The notes under the pieces are model-generated. The model saw only the letters and a list, made by a program, of their open reading frames with translations, was not told where the DNA came from and made no database searches. 38,390 bases of DNA from Sphaerimonospora mesophila NBRC 14179 = JCM 3151 (GTDB lineage: Bacteria > Actinomycetota > Actinomycetes > Streptosporangiales > Streptosporangiaceae): contig BCRI01000070.1 of the NCBI GenBank assembly GCA_001552515.1, positions 1 to 38,390 of the forward strand. The letters run 5' to 3'. Below, in pieces: positions 32,929-38,390 of the stretch. The position numbers were made by a program, and so were the translations under genes. Position 1 is the first letter of the stretch. Each line of letters starts with the position of its first letter.

Positions 32929-33369
32929 ATGTCAAGGGACGCCGACTCCGGCCGGCCCCGGCTGGAATGGCTGGACAAGGACGAATGCCTGGAGCTCGTC
33001 GCGCCGGGAGGCGTGGGCCGGGTGGCGTTCAACAGCCCGACCGGGCCGGTGATCCTGCCGGTCAACTACACGCTGGACGCGGGCACGATCCTGTTCCGTA
33101 CGGCCCTCGGCGGGTCCATCGACACCGATCTGCGCACCGGGGTCGAGGGCGCCGAGTTCAAGGTCGCCTTCGAGGTCGACCGGATAGACGAGGCGAACCG
33201 GGAGGGGTGGAGCGTGCTCGTACGCGGCGGCGCGCACCACGTCACCGACGAGGAGGAACGCGCGGCGGCGGCCGCCGCCGGCCTGGAGACGTGGGCGGGA
33301 GGCGATCGGGAGCTGTACATCAGGATCGCGCCCGTCGAGGTCACCGGACGCCGGATCAGCCGCGGCTAG
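32929..33369 (+). CDS. Pyridoxamine 5'-phosphate oxidase-like (split-barrel flavin) protein
   Basis: A protein of 146 residues. LDKDECLELVAPGGVGRVAF, then GPVILPVNYTLDAGTILFRT and VAFEVDRIDEANREGWSVLV are the pattern of the small FMN- or F420-binding split-barrel group abundant in actinobacteria. GGGAGG precedes the ATG. The substrate is unknown. Confidence 0.9.
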   Translation: MSRDADSGRPRLEWLDKDECLELVAPGGVGRVAFNSPTGPVILPVNYTLDAGTILFRTALGGSIDTDLRTGVEGAEFKVAFEVDRIDEANREGWSVLVRGGAHHVTDEEERAAAAAAGLETWAGGDRELYIRIAPVEVTGRRISRG

Positions 33370-33457
33370 GGCCCCTTGGGGCATCGGTCGATTAACGACA
33401 CCGCGTGCGGAAGTCTCGATGCGGCTCCGGTTCCTCCACCCCCGAAAATTCCTCGCA

Positions 33458-33539
33458 GGCCCGCAATTCACGCGGGCCCCCGAGGACCCGCAGGGAGGAG
33501 GCTCCGGTCCGCTGCCGGGCCCCGACGGCGGGGCCCGGC
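33458..33539 (+). terminator. Two strong hairpins downstream of the PPOX-like gene
   Basis: GGCCCGC/GCGGGCC with a 7-base loop (33458-33478) and GCCGGGCCCC/GGGGCCCGGC with a 6-base loop (33514-33539). A smaller hairpin GCCCC-TT-GGGGC is at 33371-33382. No T-tracts. No gene lies in 33370-33724. Confidence 0.55.
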
Positions 33540-33581
33540 ATGCGGTCCTCGCTCGCTCGCTCCCTCCCGCTCAGCTCCGTG

Positions 33582-33669
33582 GCTGTTCTTCGCTCCGCTC
33601 TGTGCTGTCCCGCGCTTCGCTCTGTGCTGTTCTTCGCTTCGCTCCGTGCTGTCCCGCGCCCCGCGCTTC
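33582..33669. repeat. 22-bp tandem repeat, four units in a 44-bp higher-order pattern
   Basis: Units begin at 33582, 33604, 33626 and 33648. Units 1 and 3 (GCTGTTCTTCGCTCCGCTCT-type) are nearly identical and units 2 and 4 (GCTGTCCCGCGCTTCGCTCT-type) resemble each other, so the array grew by 44-bp duplication. Intergenic. Confidence 0.8.
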
Positions 33670-33724
33670 CTGCCACCCCGGCTGACGATCACTTGACCGA
33701 CCCTCTGACCTGCCGGGGCTTCGA

Positions 33725-34195
33725 TCACGGGTGGGGCGGCAGCACCGGCTCAAGGCGGAACAGTCCGCCCTTGACGTCGGCGTCCTCACGGTGCGGGACA
33801 CGCCCGGCGACCGCCATCAGGACGTCCCGCGCGGTGATCAGTCCCTCCAGGACGCCCTCGGGGCCGATCACCGGAACGGCGCCGGCCTCCGTGTCGATCA
33901 TCTGAGCGACGATCTCGCCGAGCGGCGAGTCCGGCGCCGCCTGCGGCCCCGGCTGGTCGGGGAGGAGCTCCCTGACCCGCACCCGGCACTGCTCCGCCGG
34001 TCCGCCCGACCAATGGGAGGACAGGTCCTCCCGTCCGAGCACGCCGACGATCCGGGATTCGTCGTCCACGACCGGCAGGTGGTGCACGCCCGCCCGCCGC
34101 ATGAGCTCCCACGCCAACAGCGGTGATTCGTCCGGCTCGACGGTGACGAGAGTGCGGCTCATCACGTCTGCCGCGACCATGGTCTCGACTCCCAT
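33725..34195 (-). CDS. Two-CBS-domain protein
   Basis: A protein of 156 residues from ATG 34195 (GAGGAAAGC upstream); a longer upstream reading is not coding-like. CBS 1: TLVTVEPDESPLLAWELMRR, VHHLPVVDDESRIVGVLGRE. CBS 2: PDSPLGEIVAQMIDTEAGAV, PVIGPEGVLEGLITARDVL. Stand-alone CBS pairs bind adenine nucleotides and act as energy or stress sensors. Confidence 0.9.
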   Translation of the reverse strand: MGVETMVAADVMSRTLVTVEPDESPLLAWELMRRAGVHHLPVVDDESRIVGVLGREDLSSHWSGGPAEQCRVRVRELLPDQPGPQAAPDSPLGEIVAQMIDTEAGAVPVIGPEGVLEGLITARDVLMAVAGRVPHREDADVKGGLFRLEPVLPPHP

Positions 34196-34319
34196 CGCTT
34201 TCCTCTGATCGTTCTGATCGTTCTGTCCGTTCCGTGCCGGTTTCTCGCCGGGCCGGTCGTGGTCTCCGGCGGCACCTGTCTGCGGTTCTTCTGGGTACCT
34301 ATGACCCGACCCGTGCAGG

Positions 34320-34442
34320 TCATTCACACTTCGCCCAGCCACTCGTCTCGATGCCGGCAAGCACGTGGATCTTGACAAGGATCTGCCGGTTCCGTCGGCG
34401 GGACGGCGTCGGGACTCCGGTCGGCTGGATGTCCATGCTCAT
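34320..34442 (-). CDS. Possible 40-residue basic protein
   Basis: A short reverse-strand ORF from ATG 34442 (or 34436), reading MSMDIQPTGVPTPSRRRNRQ then ILVKIHVLAGIETSGWAKCE. Most third codon positions are G or C, as in real genes here. No ribosome-binding site or known family is seen. The rest of 34196-34556 holds no gene, only a short GATCGTTCT direct repeat and an AT-rich patch near 34470. Confidence 0.3.
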   Translation of the reverse strand: MSMDIQPTGVPTPSRRRNRQILVKIHVLAGIETSGWAKCE

Positions 34443-34556
34443 GCCAGATTCGGGCAATCTCCGACCAAGGTAAAATTTTGTCCTAGAGTGTGGTGAAACG
34501 TCGTGATTCTGGCTTAGTGTCCGATTACCCATCCGTGACCAGTCAGGAGATCCCCC

Positions 34557-35174
34557 ATTTCCAGCAAAGACGTCACCTGCCCCGTCGAGAACGGCATGCA
34601 GGTGCTGTACAAGGGCAGCACGACGGCCTCGTACTTCTGGGACGACGGCTCCGGCATCAACGGTGACACGGGCGCCCCCGCGTCCGGCCTGCCGATGCAG
34701 AAAGGTCTCGCGGCCAGTCCGAGTTGGCCGATGGGCACCAAGGGCTACGTCGTCTACCAGGGGAAGAAGGCCGAGTTCTTCATCGGAGACCGCGGGCCCG
34801 GAGTGCCGTCGGGCAAGGGCATCATGCTCGACCTCGACGGCAAGACGTTCGCCGAGTTGACGGGCGGCACGTGGAACACCGGGTCGTACACCGTCGACGG
34901 CGTCGGCGGCATGGGGCACATCCCCATCGAGTACGTCATCACCGAGTGGGGGCCGGGCCCCGGCAAGAAGGGCGCCCCGAAGCCGTTCTCGACCGGTGCC
35001 TACCGGGTCGTGGACGACTCGCCGCCGCCGTGTCCCACCCCCGCGGCCACGCCGGAGATCTCCGCCGCGGTGTTCGTGGGCGCGCTCGCCGCCATCGGAG
35101 TGAAGACGCTGTTCCATCGGCGGCCCCGGACGCTCGTCATGGTGAGCGGCCTCCTGCGGGGCGGCAGGGGCTGA
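34557..35174 (+). CDS. Unrecognised protein with C-terminal membrane segment; probable ATT start
   Basis: The frame opens after a stop at 34536. The first ATG is at 34596 (192 residues) without a ribosome-binding site, whereas an in-frame ATT at 34557 lies 6 bases after CAGGAGA and adds SSKDVTCPVENG, giving 205 residues. Conserved-looking parts are YFWDDGSGINGDTGAP, GYVVYQGKKAEFFIGDRGPG and HIPIEYVITEWGPGPG. The Y-x-G-K...F-x-G-D-x-G-P-G stretch faintly recalls GH75 chitosanases, but I would not assign that. A Pro-rich linker and a hydrophobic segment (AAVFVGALAAIGVKTLF) end it. Confidence 0.6.
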   Translation: MSSKDVTCPVENGMQVLYKGSTTASYFWDDGSGINGDTGAPASGLPMQKGLAASPSWPMGTKGYVVYQGKKAEFFIGDRGPGVPSGKGIMLDLDGKTFAELTGGTWNTGSYTVDGVGGMGHIPIEYVITEWGPGPGKKGAPKPFSTGAYRVVDDSPPPCPTPAATPEISAAVFVGALAAIGVKTLFHRRPRTLVMVSGLLRGGRG

Positions 35175-35189
35175 AAGCCCGGCGGCGGC

Positions 35190-37499
35190 TCAGCGCTTGC
35201 GGCGCTTCATTGCGCCGGCGACCCGGCTGAGGACGCGGTCCCACTCAGAGCCGAACGGGTTGTCCTGGACGAGATAGGTCCAGGTGGCGCTGGGCCGTCG
35301 CAGGCCCTGATCGTCGAGGTCTCGGGTGAGGTCGGCCTTCTCGAAGGTCTCGATCGAGCGACGTTCGATCTCGTCGAGCATGGTGCGGTAGGCGGGGACG
35401 GACTCCCGGTTGAACTCGTCGAGCGGGTTCAACCGGCCGAGCGCCCGCAGATGAATACCTTCACGGAGGTCTGACAGGAAGCTGAGGTGCTCGGTCCAGC
35501 AGCGATCGAGCTGGAACAGCACGATCTGCCGGGCGGCCCGCCGCACCCGGTCTTCTCCCACGGCCTCGGTGAGCTCCCGATAACGCTCCGGGCAGGCGGT
35601 CAGCAACGCCCGGGACGCCATGTCGCCGTGCAGGATCTCGTCCCGGCGCTCCATGAGCTGCGCGCGCTGCTGCTCCAGCAGCCGGGTGTAGCGCCAGGTG
35701 TTGCGGTGGATCTCGAGGTTGACCCCCTCGGCCACCCGCTGGGCGTGCGCGACGAGATGCGCCGCATACCTGTCGCGCACCACGCCGTCCGCTTCCGCCG
35801 GGGGCAGCCGCTCCTCCGGTGCATAGGCGGTGAGCAGGGCGTCCTGCCCGCTCACGAAGAACACCGAACCCCCGGGGTCGCCCTGCCGTCCGGCGCGGCC
35901 GCGGAGCTGGTCGTCGAGCCTGCTGCTCTCGTGGCGGCCGGTGCCGATGACGTAGAGACCGCCGAGCTCGGCCACCTCCCGCTCGTGCTCGGCCGCCTCG
36001 TCGCCGCCGAGGCGGATGTCCGTACCACGCCCGGCCATCTGGGTCGAGACGGTGATCGCCCCCCGGGCTCCGGCGCGGGAGATCACCTCGGCCTCCTCCG
36101 CGTCGTTCTTGGCGTTGAGCACCACGGGGTCGAGCCCCTTGGCGCGCAGGGCCTCGGCGAGGCGCTCGGACTCGGCGATGTCGAGCGTGCCGACCAGGAC
36201 GGGCCTGCCGGTGGCGTGCTGATCCGCTATCTCCTCCAGCAGCGCCCGCTCCTTGTCCTCCGCCGTGGTGAAGATCCGGTCGGGTTCGTCGACCCGGATG
36301 CACGGCTTGTTCGGCGGGATGACGGCGACCCGCAGGTCGTAGAACTCGCGGAGCTGGTCGGCGACCGCGAGCGCCGTACCCGTCATGCCACATATTTCGG
36401 GGTAACGCCGCATCAGGGATTGGATCGTGAGCGAGTCGAGGATCTCCCCGGTCTCGGAGGGGGCGAGCATCTCCTTGGCCTCCACCGCTGCCTGGAGACC
36501 GTCCGGCCACCGCTGCAGCATCGCGACCCGGCCGCGTGCGGTGTTGATGAGCTGCACCCGCCCGTCCCTGACGATGTAGTCCACGTCCCGGGTCAGCAGG
36601 GCGTGGGCGTGCAGGGCGAGGTTGACCTGGGTGACGACGCCGGGGTCGGCGTAGAGATCGACGCCGAGCGCCTTCTCCACGGTGTCGGTGCCCTTGGGCG
36701 TCAGGAAGACGTTGCGGCCCTCCTCGTCGATCGTGTAGTGATACCCCTTCGAGAGCCGCCGGACCAGCGCGGCCATCTCCGGCAGGGCCGCCCCCGGATC
36801 GGCGGCGCCCGCCAGCACCAGCGGCACCCGCGCCTCGTCCACCAGTACGGAGTCGGCCTCGTCGACGACCGCGACCTGCGGGGCCGGTACGACCAGGTCG
36901 GCCGGGTCGGTGCGCACCCGGTCACGCAGCACGTCGAAGCCGAGCTCGCTCACCGCCGCATAGGTGACGTCACAGGCGTAGGCGGCCCGGCGCTCCTCGG
37001 GAGCCGAGCTCTCGGCGATCCAGCCGACGGTCAGGCCCAGGGCTCCGTACAACGGGGTCATCCACTCGGCGTCCCGCCGGGCGAGGTAGTCGTTGACCGA
37101 GACCACGTGCACCCGCCTGCCGCGCAGCGCGTACCCGGCCGCGGTCAGCGCCCCCACCAGCGTCTTGCCCTCGCCGGTCGCCATCTGCACGACATGGCCG
37201 TTCAGCATGGCGAGCATGCCGACGAGTTGCACGTCGAACGGGCGCTGGCCGAGCGTGCGGCGGGCCGCCTCGCGCACGACGGCGCTGAACTCGGCGCCGC
37301 CGACCCAATCCGCGCCGGTCCGATTCGCGCCGCTCCGATTCGCGTCGGTCCGATTCGTGCTGGCCGGCACGAGTTCGGTCCGGTCGCGCAGCCCCGATTC
37401 GAGCCCTCCGGCCTCCGCGACGATCCGCTGGAACGGCGCCAGGTCGACGCTCCCCGGCTTATCGAGGAGGCGCTTGATCCAACCGGTCACCCGCGCCAT
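35190..37499 (-). CDS. secA2: Accessory preprotein translocase ATPase SecA2
   Basis: A protein of 769 residues, shorter than housekeeping SecA. Walker A MATGEGKTLVGALTAAGY, VHVVSVNDYLARRDAEWM, Walker B VVDEADSVLVDEAR, YPEICGMTGTA, TVSTQMAGRGTDIRLGGDEA and the QLRGRAGRQGDPG helicase motif VI are intact. The C-terminal zinc-binding motif of canonical SecA is absent. It drives export of a subset of proteins through SecYEG. Residues near 47-63 contain an Asn-Arg-rich repeat (NRTDANRSGANRTGAD). No other accessory Sec gene is adjacent. GGAGGGG precedes the ATG. Confidence 0.92.
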   Translation of the reverse strand: MARVTGWIKRLLDKPGSVDLAPFQRIVAEAGGLESGLRDRTELVPASTNRTDANRSGANRTGADWVGGAEFSAVVREAARRTLGQRPFDVQLVGMLAMLNGHVVQMATGEGKTLVGALTAAGYALRGRRVHVVSVNDYLARRDAEWMTPLYGALGLTVGWIAESSAPEERRAAYACDVTYAAVSELGFDVLRDRVRTDPADLVVPAPQVAVVDEADSVLVDEARVPLVLAGAADPGAALPEMAALVRRLSKGYHYTIDEEGRNVFLTPKGTDTVEKALGVDLYADPGVVTQVNLALHAHALLTRDVDYIVRDGRVQLINTARGRVAMLQRWPDGLQAAVEAKEMLAPSETGEILDSLTIQSLMRRYPEICGMTGTALAVADQLREFYDLRVAVIPPNKPCIRVDEPDRIFTTAEDKERALLEEIADQHATGRPVLVGTLDIAESERLAEALRAKGLDPVVLNAKNDAEEAEVISRAGARGAITVSTQMAGRGTDIRLGGDEAAEHEREVAELGGLYVIGTGRHESSRLDDQLRGRAGRQGDPGGSVFFVSGQDALLTAYAPEERLPPAEADGVVRDRYAAHLVAHAQRVAEGVNLEIHRNTWRYTRLLEQQRAQLMERRDEILHGDMASRALLTACPERYRELTEAVGEDRVRRAARQIVLFQLDRCWTEHLSFLSDLREGIHLRALGRLNPLDEFNRESVPAYRTMLDEIERRSIETFEKADLTRDLDDQGLRRPSATWTYLVQDNPFGSEWDRVLSRVAGAMKRRKR
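37306..37365. repeat. 15-bp tandem repeat inside secA2
   Basis: Four units begin at 37306, 37321, 37336 and 37351, typified by CGATTCGCGCCGCTC. In frame, they encode the ANRTG-type pentapeptide repeat near the N-terminus of SecA2. Related in sequence and period to the array in hldE. Confidence 0.85.
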
Positions 37500-37699
37500 G
37501 CCCGTGCCCCTCCCGCCAGTCGTCGCCCCGTCATATCACCACGGCGACACCTTCGCTGCGCCGGGCAGGGCACTCGCTTCAACGTCCGGGCCGCCGGACT
37601 GGTTCCGTCTGCCCGGTTCATGGTGCCACCATCAGGCATCCCTTCACTCCTTCGCATACCTGACACTTCCTGAAAGGTACGGCCGGCAGCACGGCGAGC

Positions 37700-37963
37700 A
37701 TGACAACGATCGCCAGGTTCCTCGCCATGTCCATCGACTGTGCCTAGCCGAAGAGGCTCGCCGAGCTCTGGTCAGGATGATCACCGGGTTCGAGGTGCGG
37801 TACGCGGAGGACGAGTACGCCGGAGGTGCCCGACGTGGAGAAGACGGTGGCGGAGTGCCTGGAGTTCGGGGCGACCAAGCCGCAGTTCCAGCCGGGCGAT
37901 GGTTGGATCGTCCTCGCGGACCCCGAGGGGCATCTGTTCTGCGTGTGTCCCGAAAGGTCGTGA
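37700..37963 (+). pseudogene. Decayed VOC/glyoxalase-like gene
   Basis: The remnant begins at ATG 37700, MTTIARFLAMSIDCA, then an in-frame TAG (37745), PKRLAELWSG, a frame change to ITGFEVRYAEDEYAG near 37777-37822 and a second change to VPDVEKTVAECLEFGATKPQ and DPEGHLFCVCPERS before TGA 37961. Read together these are the start, middle and end of one VOC protein, with an internal deletion of roughly 40 codons. The 37500-37699 stretch before it holds no gene. Confidence 0.75.
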
Positions 37964-38070
37964 CTCGCCTGCCATAAGACTACCGCGATCACTCATCGTG
38001 TCCGGGTCTATTCTCTGCGTGATCGATTTCGGTGGGAAGGAGTCCCGCCCGATCTGACGCGGAGGCATCC

Positions 38071-38390
38071 ATGACGACTCGTTCGGCGACACGACCAGGC
38101 TCGGCTTCCCTCAAGGCGGGGTTCGCATGCGCGGTGGGCCTGCTGCTGGCCGCCCTCGGCACCACCGCACCCGCCGCCCAGGCCGAAACCCAGGCGCGGG
38201 CCGCCATCGCCCCGCCCCGGATCGGGGTGCTCAGGGCCGACGGCGACGCCCTGGTGAAGGAGGGAGGCCTGTCCACCAACTGGGTGCTCGAACACGACGG
38301 CGTCATCCAGATCGCTCTCGCGGGAGATCGCATCGGCGTGCTCACCGGCGACGGCAAGGCCTGGGTCAAGGAGGGCGGGCTGTCCACGAA
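38071..38390 (+). CDS. Secreted protein with 37-residue beta-propeller-like repeats, 3' end off window
   Basis: ATG 38071 follows GGAGG with 5-base spacing. A signal peptide (FACAVGLLLAALGTTAPAAQ, then AE) precedes repeats beginning RIGVLRADGDALVKEGGLST and, 37 residues later, RIGVLTGDGKAWVKEGGLST. Each repeat also has NWVLEHDGVIQIALAGD. Actinobacteria attach such repeats to secreted peptidases and other exoproteins, so the missing C-terminus may carry an enzyme or only more repeats. Confidence 0.85.
   Translation, partial: MTTRSATRPGSASLKAGFACAVGLLLAALGTTAPAAQAETQARAAIAPPRIGVLRADGDALVKEGGLSTNWVLEHDGVIQIALAGDRIGVLTGDGKAWVKEGGLST

Noticed and set aside
35487-37673. Plus-strand ORF of 728 codons
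   Set aside because: Antisense shadow of secA2, whose own frame contains every SecA motif.

Overview
This window is high-GC actinobacterial chromosome. GTG and TTG starts, 4-bp ATGA/GTGA gene overlaps and families such as PRC-barrel, BON, DUF6328, Uma2, GPP34, HldE-like and accessory SecA point to the Streptosporangiales, probably Streptosporangiaceae. That placement is inference from gene content; there is no rRNA in the window to confirm it.

Layout. 1-2791 (minus): a multi-membrane glycosyltransferase cut by the left edge, a membrane protein and a PadR repressor gene whose start codon lies in a perfect 11-bp inverted repeat. 3017-4811 (plus): a small conserved-looking ORF, a composite palindromic repeat, an anti-sigma-type ATPase gene behind a cellobiose/CelR-type operator, and a ChaB-like gene. 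4816-9627 (minus): transketolase, SDR, small membrane protein and bifunctional heptose kinase/nucleotidyltransferase (HldE-like). 9628-12540: an AT-richer relic with a truncated RHS-type head, a lipoprotein gene, a frameshifted SUKH immunity gene and other debris. 12543-18630: Uma2 nuclease, topoisomerase IB, BON protein, metallophosphoesterase, a second copy of the composite palindrome, small membrane proteins, a nucleotidyltransferase-like gene, PRC-barrel and tRNA-Lys(CTT).

18962-27982 is a compact, apparently undescribed biosynthetic cluster. A promoter with a perfect CelR/CebR-type operator at the expected start of transcription is followed by a GT2 glycosyltransferase, an MFS exporter, a sugar-phosphate cyclase of the 2-epi-5-epi-valiolone synthase family, an SDR, a GMC flavo-oxidoreductase, a Gfo/Idh oxidoreductase and a HAD phosphatase, with an opposing Sfp-type phosphopantetheinyl transferase at the end. 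The expected chemistry is cyclisation of sedoheptulose 7-phosphate to a C7 cyclitol, repeated oxidation/reduction, dephosphorylation, glycosylation and export. No aminotransferase, carrier protein or dedicated regulator is present. 28217-38390 returns to housekeeping and stress functions: APC permease, GPP34, Trk/Ktr potassium uptake, VOC, PPOX and CBS proteins, an unrecognised protein with a likely ATT start, SecA2, a decayed VOC gene and the start of a secreted repeat protein.

Two observations stand out. First, two intergenic composite palindromes (3268-3509 and 15640-15879) share five units in mirror order with near-identical spacing. A second motif, AGCAGG, sits at the centre of nearly every spacer, and the two copies are inverted relative to each other. 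Second, the same 14-bp CelR-type operator sits just downstream of the -10 of both the anti-sigma gene and the cyclitol cluster, suggesting shared control by a cellulose-derived sugar.
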